Of a stretch of 23,993 bases of DNA, positions 1-6,609 are shown piece by piece. This DNA comes from a virus. Every line of letters starts with the position of its first letter. Positions within the stretch are counted from its first letter, which is position 1. The position numbers were made by a program, and so were the translations under genes. The notes under the pieces are model-generated. The model saw nothing but the letters and a program-made list of their open reading frames with translations, was not told where the DNA came from and did not search any database. The stretch is from the IMG/VR virus record IMGVR_UViG_3300042373_000525, positions 1 to 23,993 of that record, one strand, 5' to 3'.

Positions 1-15
1 GTACCGTAGGGGCAT
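1..15 (-). CDS. Start of a truncated gene (five codons visible)
   Basis: An ATG overlaps the stop of the FmdB-like gene by one base (TGATG), the same coupling used elsewhere in this genome, and opens a frame reading MPLRY to the window edge. Nothing about function can be said. The call rests only on the coupling pattern. Confidence 0.35.
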
Positions 16-215
16 CACCCACCAGAATTTTTACCGCCCTCCCCTGCTCGGTCACGCTTGGCCCACCCTTTGCCCTTGAAGACCACCGCACTCGGCGTGA
101 GCTGGAGGATCATCCAGGGTCCACACTCGCAGCGTGGTACCACTGGCTCAAAGCCTGACTGCATCCTCTCCTCGACCTTGCGGCAGGTCGGACACTTGAA
201 CTCATAGATCGGCAT
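15..215 (-). CDS. FmdB-like zinc-ribbon protein
   Basis: A 66-residue protein opening MPIYEFKCPTCRK, the typical start of the FmdB/CxxC_CxxC_SSSS family. Cysteines at about 8, 11, 29 and 31 would bind one zinc; the C-terminal half carries the usual VVFKGKGWAKRD-like stretch. Family members are small putative regulatory proteins of unproven function, common in bacteria and occasionally found in phages. I chose the ATG at 215 because the family begins exactly there, although the frame is open further upstream to 308. The start lies 14 bases inside the preceding zinc-ribbon gene, so translation is probably coupled. Family assignment is fairly safe; the role in the phage is unknown. Confidence 0.75.
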   Translation of the reverse strand: MPIYEFKCPTCRKVEERMQSGFEPVVPRCECGPWMILQLTPSAVVFKGKGWAKRDRAGEGGKNSGG

Positions 216-417
216 TGGGTACCCAGTCCTTGCCAGCCCAGTAGGGCTTACCCTCTCGCCGCTCTGCTGTGCGGCGGCAGTACGAGCACTCGCCACAGGT
301 CGGAGCATCTGGCACTAGGTCACGCTTGCACTTGTTGCAATACAGGACGCGAGAGCAGGCGCGGCGCTTACCCATCCCACGGATGTCGCCCATGTCGCAC
401 AGGTGAGCGACGGTCAC
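202..417 (-). CDS. Small zinc-ribbon protein, unknown function
   Basis: A 71-residue protein with cysteine pairs YCNKC and, after about 13 residues, CGECSYC, which together would form a zinc ribbon. The rest is basic and polar with no membrane segment. The GTG start overlaps the glycosyltransferase stop (GTGA) and the 3' end overlaps the FmdB-like gene, so it sits inside one translationally coupled chain. Two consecutive zinc-ribbon genes downstream of a glycosyltransferase suggest small nucleic-acid or protein-binding accessory factors, but this is inference. An in-frame ATG inside the gene (before GKRRACS) is a possible later start, but no better ribosome site is visible there. Confidence 0.6.
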   Translation of the reverse strand: MTVAHLCDMGDIRGMGKRRACSRVLYCNKCKRDLVPDAPTCGECSYCRRTAERREGKPYWAGKDWVPNADL

Positions 418-1628
418 TTAGCCTTCCTCCGCTGTGCTCGGTTCAGCGTGGCTGGCTGCTCAGCCGGTACGCCTAGGCGGATCTTGCCGCTGAAGATGTC
501 AGCGAAGAGCGGCTGCCACTTTGTCGTGTAGACATAGTCAGCGTCGTACTCGTACATCTTTGCGGCCAGAGCGGCGCGGTCAATCTCGCCAGCCTGTGTG
601 GCGATGTAGTTGAGCGTCAGCCCCTCAAGGATGCTGTCAACGCTTGGGATCTTCCACCATGACTCCTGCATCTCATCCCAGTCCAGTTGACCCTCGGCGA
701 TGTAGCCGTGATCCTTTACCAGCTCAGGCTGCGCTGTCCAGTCGGTCACGATGACTGGCGTGCCACACGCCTGCGCCTCGATCACAGGGATGCCGAAGCC
801 CTCACCGCGTGAGGCGAGCAGCAAGACATTGGCGGAGCGCATAATGCTGGCGAGCGTCTCGGCTGGAATGCCTGCACGCATCTGGCTGCTGTTTACCCAG
901 CGAATGCGATCCTCTGGTGCGCCCACTGCCTTGAGTACAGGGATCAGGTTGATGCCGTCTAGGTGACCCCAGCGGTCGGTGTGCAGGTACAGGTAGGCAT
1001 TCTTGTGCTGCTGCGCGAAAAGCGCCCACGCCTTCAGCATCTCAGGGAACGACTTGCGCTTGCCCTTGTTCATGGCGGTGATCACGGTCAGGTGCGCGTC
1101 CTCCGGTACGCGGAGCACATCGCGGCAGGTCGGCCCTTCGTGCGTCCATACCTTCGTGTCAATGGCGTGTGGGATGTAGACCAATCGGTCGCGCGGTACG
1201 CCTGCCTTGAGGAGTGCCTGCTCGCCGTGCTTGCTCATCGCCACGATGAGCTTGTTGCCACCCTTGATGCACCACTCAGCGACGCGCGGTGGCACTGGGT
1301 CATGATCAATAGGCACCCATGAGACCACAGGAAGGTGGTGGTACGCCTCGTTGATCGCTACCCACACATCGAACAGGGTGATGCCGAAGCCACCTTGTGA
1401 GGCAGCCATGGCGATGTTCTCTGGTCCAGAGTCGTTGGCGTACTTGATCAGCCCCTCGGCGTAAACCTGGATGCCCTCAACCTCCATGTTGGTAGGAGCG
1501 CCGTAGTTCGCAGAGACTCCCACAGGGATGCCGTCTGCCTTGATGCGGTGCGCCAGTTGCTTGGTCTGCTGGCCGTAGCCGGTCGGTGCGACTGGAGTGT
1601 TGCTGACGATGATGATCGGCTTGCTCAT
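414..1628 (-). CDS. GT4-type glycosyltransferase (GT-B fold)
   Basis: A 404-residue protein. The N-terminal half has the first Rossmann domain (PIIIVSNTPVAPTGYGQQ, with the glycine loop near residue 18) and the C-terminal half carries the GT4 donor-site signature EGFGIPVIEAQACGTPVIVTD, including the acidic residue and the E-x7-E spacing of this family. It would transfer a sugar from a nucleotide-sugar donor. The acceptor could be phage DNA, a virion protein or a host surface glycan; the sequence does not say which. The C-terminus ends in a basic RAQRRKAK tail. A clear AGGAGG lies upstream of the ATG. It follows an HNH gene and shares the unit with a methyltransferase and a dNMP kinase. Confidence 0.85.
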   Translation of the reverse strand: MSKPIIIVSNTPVAPTGYGQQTKQLAHRIKADGIPVGVSANYGAPTNMEVEGIQVYAEGLIKYANDSGPENIAMAASQGGFGITLFDVWVAINEAYHHLPVVSWVPIDHDPVPPRVAEWCIKGGNKLIVAMSKHGEQALLKAGVPRDRLVYIPHAIDTKVWTHEGPTCRDVLRVPEDAHLTVITAMNKGKRKSFPEMLKAWALFAQQHKNAYLYLHTDRWGHLDGINLIPVLKAVGAPEDRIRWVNSSQMRAGIPAETLASIMRSANVLLLASRGEGFGIPVIEAQACGTPVIVTDWTAQPELVKDHGYIAEGQLDWDEMQESWWKIPSVDSILEGLTLNYIATQAGEIDRAALAAKMYEYDADYVYTTKWQPLFADIFSGKIRLGVPAEQPATLNRAQRRKAK

Positions 1629-1637
1629 GGTGTCCTC

Positions 1638-1967
1638 CTAACTATGCTTGGTGATCTTGCCGTGACAAACCCTACACAGCGTGCGGAGCATATAGGTCGG
1701 CACGATCAACGCGCCTCCCTGACTCAGCGGCTGGATATGGTCTGCGGTGAGTGGGTTGCTGGGGTTGCCGTCGCGCTGTCCGCACAGTTTGCAGTAGGGA
1801 ACCTCCTTGCGCTTCTGGATGCTGAGCCTCCGCCAGTCGGCATTGCGATACGGAGATGGTCCGCGATTCTTCGCCCACTCGGTCGCCTTGCGTGGCCCAC
1901 AGACATTGCAGCGGTTGCCGTAGGTGGTCAGGACTCCACAGGTCAGACATGGCCGCTGCGCCCTCAT
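1638..1967 (-). CDS. HNH endonuclease
   Basis: A 109-residue protein with an N-terminal zinc ribbon (CLTC and CNVC, residues 7-23) followed by an HNH domain: CKLC near 59-62, the ADHIQPLSQGG metal-binding strand with D76 and H77, then LCRVCHGKIT with the second cysteine pair and the final histidine near 102. HNH proteins nick or cut DNA; in phages they act as homing enzymes or help terminase during packaging. It starts with an ATGA overlap on the zincin gene and is followed after a few bases by the glycosyltransferase ribosome site. Its distance from the structural genes favours a free-standing or homing enzyme over a packaging partner, though terminase is not visible. Confidence 0.85.
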   Translation of the reverse strand: MRAQRPCLTCGVLTTYGNRCNVCGPRKATEWAKNRGPSPYRNADWRRLSIQKRKEVPYCKLCGQRDGNPSNPLTADHIQPLSQGGALIVPTYMLRTLCRVCHGKITKHS

Positions 1968-2368
1968 GCCTTGGGGAATGCCGGTAGCGACAGGTAGGGA
2001 GCGATGATGCGCGCTAGGTGCTCGATGGTGCGCTCCTCGCCGTCCTCTAGTTGCGGCTCAATGACCGCCCACGCCAACTTGCCGAGAGACTCCTCTAGGT
2101 TCTCGGAAATGCGCGCATAGCGTGCGAGCACCAGGTGCAGCAGCTCGTGGGTCAGGATCAGCCGCTGCTTCTCTGGCTCCTGCTTCCAAAAGTCGAATGC
2201 GACGCGCAGGTCTGCGGTTGGCTGCTGTGGGTGCGCGTCAATGTCAGCCCATGAGTCCACATCGGAGGCGGCCTCAACAATGGTGATCTCCCAATGGTCA
2301 AGACCCATGACGGCCTGACTCTCCGAGATCCACGCCTTCAATACGGCGAACTTGTCCTGCTTAGCCAT
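1964..2368 (-). CDS. Zincin-like metalloprotease (HELLH)
   Basis: A 134-residue protein with a zinc-metalloprotease helix ILTHELLHLVLARYA (HELLH at about 74-78), preceded by an amphipathic alpha/beta region and followed by an acidic helical tail. The HExxH histidines would bind zinc and the glutamate would be catalytic. No signal peptide is visible, so it should act in the cytoplasm. Small phage zincins of this kind are annotated but mostly uncharacterised; cleavage of a host regulator or DNA-bound protein is a possibility. I chose the ATG at 2368 because GGAGGG lies just upstream; an upstream extension to 2431 has no such site. The stop overlaps the HNH start. Confidence 0.7.
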   Translation of the reverse strand: MAKQDKFAVLKAWISESQAVMGLDHWEITIVEAASDVDSWADIDAHPQQPTADLRVAFDFWKQEPEKQRLILTHELLHLVLARYARISENLEESLGKLAWAVIEPQLEDGEERTIEHLARIIAPYLSLPAFPKA

Positions 2369-2558
2369 TTGCCCTCCAGTAGTGGTGGAGCAGGAGTGGA
2401 GTTGCACCACTCGTTTGTCGCTGACCGGCAATAGCCATGATGGTCGTGCGAGCGTCTACGCTGCCCCAGGTTAGACCCTGCCGATGGGAGGACACCACCG
2501 GCAGGGCGAGAGGCCGCAGCGCCACAAGGCGCGCAGCCGCACAGGAATCGTACCGCAT
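2361..2558 (-). CDS. Doubtful 65-residue ORF filling the gap before the zincin gene
   Basis: This frame starts by TGATG overlap with the stop of the preceding gene and ends eight bases inside the zincin gene, so it exactly tiles an otherwise empty 190-base stretch. That fit supports a real gene. Against it, the predicted protein has no recognisable domain, an odd Arg/Ala/Leu-rich composition, and the DNA contains two perfect inverted repeats that could indicate structured RNA instead. I list it as possible only. Confidence 0.35.
   Translation of the reverse strand: MRYDSCAAARLVALRPLALPVVSSHRQGLTWGSVDARTTIMAIAGQRQTSGATPLLLHHYWRANG
2476..2506 (-). repeat. Perfect 8-bp inverted repeat in a doubtful gap
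   Basis: CCCTGCCG pairs with CGGCAGGG across a 13-base loop. A second pair, AGTGGTG at 2381-2387 with CACCACT at 2405-2411, lies closer to the zincin start. There is no U tract on either side, so a simple terminator is not indicated. They may structure the leader of the zincin gene. Confidence 0.45.
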
Positions 2559-3007
2559 CACTTTGTCACCCTTAGTGGGAGCGGCGACACAGATCGAAGT
2601 GGGCAGGTCTTATCCCAGCAGCTCGGCGTAGTGTCCTCATCGCCAGCGCAGACACGGCACATCAGATCAACGGCTGCGGCGTAGCGTTGCATCTTTGCGG
2701 CGATGGAGTGATCAGGCTGATCATCAATGCGCGATTTGACCCAGTACAGGTCAGCGTCGGTGACAAAGGTTCCGCCGTAGTAACGCTCTCGCGCCCAGTG
2801 GACGCTCTTACCGTATTGCGGCATCAGGTTGAACAGCGCGTTGAGTTTGACTTCTAGTTTCAGCGCCCACGCGGCACAAGCCTGTTGAAACTCTCTCTGC
2901 TCAATGGGTAGTCCGCGATTGTCACTGCTAACACGCCTCTGCCGAGCGGCGCGAGACGATAGAACGCGGTTGGACTTAGATCGATTGCTAGGCTGCGAGA
3001 TGTCCAC
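2558..3007 (-). CDS. Hypothetical protein with C-terminal cysteine cluster
   Basis: A 149-residue frame. The first 48 residues are basic and Ser/Arg-rich; the middle is helical with aromatic clusters (KSVHWARERYYGG, DADLYW), and the C-terminus has CRVC and, after 10 residues, CWDKTC, which could bind zinc. I do not recognise the family. The start is uncertain: the only start codons before the conserved-looking part are a GTG at 3007, with AGGAAGGA about 12 bases upstream, or an internal ATG at 2824. Using the GTG makes it overlap the RlpA-like gene by 148 bases, an unusually long overlap for this genome. Confidence 0.55.
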   Translation of the reverse strand: MDISQPSNRSKSNRVLSSRAARQRRVSSDNRGLPIEQREFQQACAAWALKLEVKLNALFNLMPQYGKSVHWARERYYGGTFVTDADLYWVKSRIDDQPDHSIAAKMQRYAAAVDLMCRVCAGDEDTTPSCWDKTCPLRSVSPLPLRVTK

Positions 3008-3369
3008 GGCTTTGTTATGTCCTTCCTACATCGTCCACACGAGTCGCGTGCGACCACAATCACACATCGAGTCGGATCGTCCTTCCGGCAGACGCGCAGT
3101 CTAAACGGTTTGTCGCCCCAGCGCCAGCGCGGTACCGCTGCGTACATGATCAGCTCGCCACCACGGCCGCCAGCCGCCTTGGACTTATAGGGCGAGCAGG
3201 TGTTCTTGTACCCACCCACGCAGTACTTCTCACCCTTAGGGGCGGTGCTGCCATACCAGGTCGCCACGCCGCTGACCGGCACGCCGCTTGGGGTTTCTGG
3301 CGTGGTGCTGGGTCCTGCTGAACCAGTCAGCATCGTCAGCCCTAGGAGAAACGAGACTACTTGAGCCAT
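2860..3369 (-). CDS. Secreted RlpA-like double-psi beta-barrel protein
   Basis: A 169-residue protein. Residues 1-19 (MAQVVSFLLGLTMLTGSAG) look like a short signal peptide, followed by a Pro/Ser/Thr linker and a double-psi beta-barrel from about residue 34. Matches to the RlpA/expansin-like family include ATWYG, RDSCGRC and the C-terminal AIDLSPTAFYRLAPLGRGVLAVTI, which carries the conserved aspartate near 130. RlpA-type barrels bind or cleave peptidoglycan glycan strands. No lipobox cysteine is seen, so it should be secreted, not lipid-anchored. Six cysteines could form disulfides outside the cell. The ATG at 3369 overlaps the methyltransferase stop; an upstream start would lie outside the signal peptide. 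It sits with early genes, far from the lysis cassette. Confidence 0.78.
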   Translation of the reverse strand: MAQVVSFLLGLTMLTGSAGPSTTPETPSGVPVSGVATWYGSTAPKGEKYCVGGYKNTCSPYKSKAAGGRGGELIMYAAVPRWRWGDKPFRLRVCRKDDPTRCVIVVARDSCGRCRKDITKPWTSRSLAIDLSPTAFYRLAPLGRGVLAVTIADYPLSRESFNRLVPRGR

Positions 3370-3950
3370 ACCGTCACATACCCTTCTAGGACAGGAAGGT
3401 TGCCGCGCTCCTCTAGCCACTGCCGAACGAGCGCACCCTTGCCCTCGGTCGGTGTGATGCAGTCATCCACCGCGATGATGCAGTCCGCTGGTAGTCGGTC
3501 GTAGATCGCTTGCAGCTCGCGGAGGTGATGCTCGGCCGCGTCTAGGCTGCCAGTCTTGTAGTCGAATGAGTCCAGGTACAGCAACGAGATAGACGATGCG
3601 TTGCCGAAGTGCCGGAGGAAGTCCACCGAATCGCCCACGGTGACGCGAGCGCTTGGAGCCAGAGCGCGAGCGGTGTTGACATTGTCTGGGTTGATGTCGA
3701 CTGAATAGGCGAAGCCGTCCAACTGACCTGCAAGCCATGACCAGACCACGGTGCTCTGGCCGTCGCCATTCCAGTTGTTCTCCTGCCGCGCGCAGCCGGT
3801 CTCAACGATGAGCGTGGGCTGGCTGAAGGATCGTGCGATGAGGATGTCGGCAATGAAAGTGAACGCAGACCAGCGGCGGCTCTCGCCTAGGTGTGGTCCG
3901 AAGGTCTTGGCGAACCCTGCGCGGAGCAGGGTCACATCTTCCCTACTCAC
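3357..3950 (-). CDS. Class I SAM-dependent methyltransferase-like protein
   Basis: A protein of about 197 residues with a Rossmann methyltransferase layout: LIVETGCARQENNW as motif I (SAM glycine loop variant), YSVDINPDNVNTARAL as motif II with the ribose-binding acidic residue, VTVGDSVDFLRHF, SLLYLDSFDY as the motif IV region, and CIIAVDDC. This resembles small-molecule or sugar O-methyltransferases (TylF/macrocin-type) more than DNA methylases: no NPPY or PC motif is present. It could decorate a sugar or glycan, perhaps together with the GT4 enzyme. The start is ambiguous between GTG at 3950, inside the preceding gene, and a GTG six codons later with AGGGA upstream. The 3' end overlaps the RlpA-like gene. 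Confidence 0.7.
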   Translation of the reverse strand: MSREDVTLLRAGFAKTFGPHLGESRRWSAFTFIADILIARSFSQPTLIVETGCARQENNWNGDGQSTVVWSWLAGQLDGFAYSVDINPDNVNTARALAPSARVTVGDSVDFLRHFGNASSISLLYLDSFDYKTGSLDAAEHHLRELQAIYDRLPADCIIAVDDCITPTEGKGALVRQWLEERGNLPVLEGYVTVWLK

Positions 3951-4308
3951 TCTTAGGACCAAGGAGCGCGACGAAGTCCTCAAAGTCCAAGACGATCATC
4001 GTGCGGCGCTTGGTGCCTGGTCCAGGTGCATCGCCTACGACAAGCGCAGAGAGCTGCGTGGCGTTGCCCTTCACCGACCGGAGCCAGCCGTCGTAACGCT
4101 CTGAGTAAGAGCCGTTGCCGACCTTGCACTGAATGGCGATCCAGTCGGACTGCACATCCGTCTTGCCGCCGTACTGGCCGACTCGCACGCCGCCAATCTT
4201 CTCGGCAACCTCTCGCTCAAATGAGTTGCCCTTGTTGCGTGCGCGCTTGCCACGCTTCGCCTTGTCGGCGTTCTGCTGATCGATGTCTAGGTCGCTCATC
4301 TTGCTCAC
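3943..4308 (-). CDS. Hjc-like Holliday junction resolvase (PD-(D/E)XK)
   Basis: A 121-residue protein with a basic N-terminus (RGKRARNKGNSFEREVAEKI) carrying the family's early glutamate, then a GGKTDV strand and IAIQCK, giving the D-x(n)-QxK form of the PD-(D/E)XK core at about residues 51 and 60-62. A later helix and LSALVVGD strand complete the fold. Archaeal-type Hjc resolvases and related phage enzymes bind four-way junctions and cut them symmetrically; the enzyme would tidy recombination intermediates before packaging. The start is a GTG with a GTGA overlap on the preceding gene. Another PD-(D/E)XK enzyme acting on branched or damaged DNA is possible. Confidence 0.72.
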   Translation of the reverse strand: MSKMSDLDIDQQNADKAKRGKRARNKGNSFEREVAEKIGGVRVGQYGGKTDVQSDWIAIQCKVGNGSYSERYDGWLRSVKGNATQLSALVVGDAPGPGTKRRTMIVLDFEDFVALLGPKSE

Positions 4309-4595
4309 TTCTCTACCAGCCTTCCTAGCCGTGCGTGTCCGCCATCGGACAGCGTGAACACGGACTGTTGCAGTTCTAGGTGACCTGCCTTGATCAAGTC
4401 CGCGATAGTTGCGCGGTTGAAGATGTGCTCGTTGAGGAAGAACCAGCCCTCTGGCGCGATTGCGTCCGAGTACCGGATGCTCAACTTAGCGAACTGGCGA
4501 CCGATCTTGGGGTCATAGCACCACGCGTCTGCACCCTCTTGCACGCACTTGATGCCCTCATCCAGCTCAGGTGTGAGGATCTCAATCTGACTCAC
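4305..4595 (-). CDS. Hypothetical protein, 96 residues
   Basis: The GTG start overlaps the stop of the zinc-motif gene upstream (GTGA), giving a protein beginning MSQIEILTPELDEG. It has no membrane segment. The C-terminal half (HIFNRATIADLIKAGHLELQ) looks like a small helix-turn-helix or winged-helix segment, which would suit a DNA-binding or adaptor protein, but I do not recognise a family. Two cysteines lie near residues 20 and 29. It is embedded in a coupled chain between a small zinc-motif gene and the Hjc-like resolvase. Confidence 0.6.
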   Translation of the reverse strand: MSQIEILTPELDEGIKCVQEGADAWCYDPKIGRQFAKLSIRYSDAIAPEGWFFLNEHIFNRATIADLIKAGHLELQQSVFTLSDGGHARLGRLVEK

Positions 4596-4783
4596 TTGAC
4601 GCACGCCTTGTGCCGCCACTCAAAGCGACGGCCCTTCTCGTGGATTACGAGCACGCGCGTGCCAGGGAACACCTGCCGCTTAGGGTCGGTGTAGTCGATC
4701 ACCTTGCCGCAGTCGGTGCAGTTGGTCACCGTCCATACCGGCGGCTTGGCTGCTCCTGCGCGCTTGGTCTTTACGCCTGCCAC
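4592..4783 (-). CDS. Small protein with CxxC...HxxxC putative zinc site
   Basis: A 63-residue protein with CTDC in the middle and WRHKACVK at the C-terminus; the histidine and cysteine spacing suggests one zinc site. The region between has a short beta-strand stretch (TRVLVIHEK). I prefer the GTG at 4783 because GGAGGG lies seven bases upstream, although a start at 4804 is open in frame. It overlaps the membrane-protein gene by 13 bases on one side and the 96-residue gene on the other. Function unknown. Confidence 0.55.
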   Translation of the reverse strand: MAGVKTKRAGAAKPPVWTVTNCTDCGKVIDYTDPKRQVFPGTRVLVIHEKGRRFEWRHKACVK

Positions 4784-4956
4784 TGCAATGCCCTCCACAT
4801 CCAAACCACTGTCGCTGCCGTGGTGAGCAGGTAGATCATTGACGGCGCAATCCCTACGCCGCGCTTGATGCTCATTGGCAGACTAGCGAACACCACGAGA
4901 AAGAGCGCAGTGTTGATGACCACGAGCGTGATGCCCAAATAGGCGAAGCCGCTCAT
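4771..4956 (-). CDS. Small membrane protein with two predicted helices
   Basis: A 61-residue protein with hydrophobic segments at about 4-27 (FAYLGITLVVINTALFLVVF) and about 38-55 (PSMIYLLTTAATVVWMW), separated by a short basic loop (SIKRG). Size and topology would allow a holin or superinfection-related role, but it lies among early genes, not in the lysis cassette. The ATG overlaps the preceding stop (ATGA); a GTG nine bases upstream is possible. No family recognised. Confidence 0.6.
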   Translation of the reverse strand: MSGFAYLGITLVVINTALFLVVFASLPMSIKRGVGIAPSMIYLLTTAATVVWMWRALQWQA

Positions 4957-5168
4957 AGGTCGCACAGCCCTGACAGGAGCGCCATGCGATCCGTTGCCAG
5001 TTCGATGGCTCCCTCAATGCTGTCCGCCTGGAAGGTCAGTTCCGACCCAGCGGAGTCAATGAGCACCACCGTCCAGAGTGGTGGCTCACCGACTCGCACT
5101 AGGCCGTCGTAGTGATAGCCGAGCTGCGCGGCTCGTGTCTCTAGTTCTGTTAGCGCGACATTGCTCAT
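4953..5168 (-). CDS. Hypothetical small alpha/beta protein
   Basis: A 71-residue protein: an N-terminal helix, strands around LWTVVLIDSAGSELTFQ, then a helix starting DSIEGAIELATDRM. This beta-beta-beta-alpha outline resembles HicB-like or dsRBD-like mini-domains seen in many phage orphan genes; that is a fold guess only. The ATG at 5168 has a strong AGAGGAGG upstream and an ATGA overlap with the kinase stop, so it is preferred over the open frame to 5195. Confidence 0.6.
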   Translation of the reverse strand: MSNVALTELETRAAQLGYHYDGLVRVGEPPLWTVVLIDSAGSELTFQADSIEGAIELATDRMALLSGLCDL

Positions 5169-5764
5169 GATTCCTCCTCTGGGGATGCCGACCACTTGCC
5201 GTTATCCACCATGTACTGCCTGAGGATCGCGTAGGACTTCTCCGCTGTCAAGTCTGTTGTGTCGATCTGTAAGTCGTACTCGGTCTGAAGGTAGCCGTGC
5301 TCGGTCACATCGGCTGCCCCTTGGAGCACCCCACGGCGCTCGGTGCGAGCCGCTGCGGAGGCAAACACACGCACGATGGTGATGCTTGGGATGTGCTGCC
5401 GGAGGAAGTGCGCCTCCAGTGGCAGACGCACATCGTCAATGGCGATTGGCCGCCCTAGCGGTGCCAGACGGTTGAACGCGTCGTGCCACGCCTTGATCCA
5501 GAAGTAGGCATCCAGTTCTCGCAGCTGCGCGCCGATGTCTTGCAGGATCTCGCGGCCTGAGGTCTTGACATCCAAGCCTAGGCGGCGCTGCTCGTAGTGC
5601 TTGCTCTTGTCAAAGTCCACGCCGTAGGCGAGCGATGCCACCTCACGGATGGTCTGCGCGATTGGGAGCACGATGTACCGGCTCTTGCGTCGCTCTTCCA
5701 GCATCTCTGCCAGCGTGCTCTTCCCTGACCCCTGTGGTCCGACGAATGCAATGTGTGCGCTCAC
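5165..5764 (-). CDS. Deoxynucleoside monophosphate kinase-like P-loop protein
   Basis: A 199-residue protein with a Walker A motif GPQGSGKST at residues 9-17, a lid/substrate region (GREILQDIGAQLRELDAYFW) and the strand IAIDDVRLPLEAHFLR, which matches phage dNMP kinases of the T4 gp1 type. It would phosphorylate dNMPs to dNDPs to feed phage DNA synthesis; phage enzymes of this family can accept modified nucleotides. The C-terminus is acidic (SPEEES). The start is GTG, overlapping the endonuclease VII stop (GTGA). Adenylate kinase-like NTPases are the main alternative. Confidence 0.8.
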   Translation of the reverse strand: MSAHIAFVGPQGSGKSTLAEMLEERRKSRYIVLPIAQTIREVASLAYGVDFDKSKHYEQRRLGLDVKTSGREILQDIGAQLRELDAYFWIKAWHDAFNRLAPLGRPIAIDDVRLPLEAHFLRQHIPSITIVRVFASAAARTERRGVLQGAADVTEHGYLQTEYDLQIDTTDLTAEKSYAILRQYMVDNGKWSASPEEES

Positions 5765-6168
5765 TTCATGACCCTCCTCACATACTCAATCCACATATGC
5801 AAGCGCTGTGGATAGCGCTCTAGGAATCCGACCGCTCGGTTGCATGGTCCGCAGAGCAGCGCCCTGACGCACTTACCGCACGAGATCGGTTGACCCTTTG
5901 TCCTCCGAGTACCCAGCCCTTCGTACTGGCAGCAGCGCGGATCGTGATCGACCGTCACCGCCCTAGGCTCACCGAACCGAAGCGGCTCCTTGCACGCTCC
6001 GCACCGGTCAGACTGCTCCAGCCGTAAGGCCGTGTACTGCTCCATCGTCATGCGATGGTTGTAGAGCGTGTACTTGAGCACCCTCATTGCTCGCTCTTCT
6101 GGAGTCTCCTTTGCTCGTCGCTCTCTCATCCAGAGCGTCCGAGCCGATGGACTTTCAGAGCGCTTCAT
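5761..6168 (-). CDS. Recombination endonuclease VII family (HNH)
   Basis: A 135-residue protein with the endonuclease VII layout: a helix (YNHRMTMEQYTALRLEQ), CGAC at about 56-59, the catalytic VTVDHD at 72-76, then ALLCGPCNRAVGFL with the second cysteine pair at about 106-109, and a C-terminal helix. The T4 prototype resolves Holliday junctions and branched DNA before packaging. The insert between the catalytic strand and the second cysteine pair has extra cysteines (CC and CGKC) and is longer than in many relatives. The gene abuts the replication protein gene directly (TAA then ATG). Confidence 0.82.
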   Translation of the reverse strand: MKRSESPSARTLWMRERRAKETPEERAMRVLKYTLYNHRMTMEQYTALRLEQSDRCGACKEPLRFGEPRAVTVDHDPRCCQYEGLGTRRTKGQPISCGKCVRALLCGPCNRAVGFLERYPQRLHMWIEYVRRVMK

Positions 6169-6609
6169 TTAGCGCTTCCCTCCAAGAATCTCGCCTAGCG
6201 GTAAGAGCCTGCTCTTGCCATCTCGTTTAAGAGAGGATTTAGGAGAGATTCTGTTCTGCTCTACGCTGCTCTGCTCTGGTACCGTTGACTCACCCCTATT
6301 TCGTGCTCGCCAAGTTTGTCCACGCGCGACCGAGGTTGGGTCGACTTGGTACCGAGAGTAGTTCGAGATCGTCACGAGACCGTCTCCAGACTCGCTCAAA
6401 AGGCCAATCTCAATCAACTTATCCACAGCCCTGCCAAGGCGCGGTCCGATCACCTGCTTTGCGTGTGTCCGATTCTTGAAGATGCCGCCAGAGCGCATTG
6501 TCTTGACCTCAGCGATGAGGGTGATAAACGCTCGGAACTGCGTGTCAGTCAGAGCTGCAATCTTGTCATCCTTGTGGCTGTTGACATCCCACTTGACCCA
6601 TAGACTCAT
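6169..6609 (-). CDS. Winged-helix replication initiator/organizer-like protein
   Basis: A 146-residue protein. Residues 1 to about 75 match the N-terminal winged-helix domain of phage replisome organizers: a short WVKWDVNSHKDDKIAAL start, a helix through RAFITLIAEVK, then GRAVDKLIEIGLLSES and the wing LVTISNYSRYQ. The remainder is polar and basic, with no DnaD-like or helicase-loader domain, so the protein is short for the family. It probably binds the phage origin or recruits the host helicase. A clear GGAGGAC precedes the ATG. Its place between recombination genes and endonuclease VII fits a replication role. Confidence 0.65.
   Translation of the reverse strand: MSLWVKWDVNSHKDDKIAALTDTQFRAFITLIAEVKTMRSGGIFKNRTHAKQVIGPRLGRAVDKLIEIGLLSESGDGLVTISNYSRYQVDPTSVARGQTWRARNRGESTVPEQSSVEQNRISPKSSLKRDGKSRLLPLGEILGGKR

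Noticed and set aside
3542-3853. Minus-strand alternative frames inside the methyltransferase gene
   Set aside because: They lie wholly inside the methyltransferase, lack starts coupled to neighbours and encode Arg/Ser-rich nonsense-like sequence.
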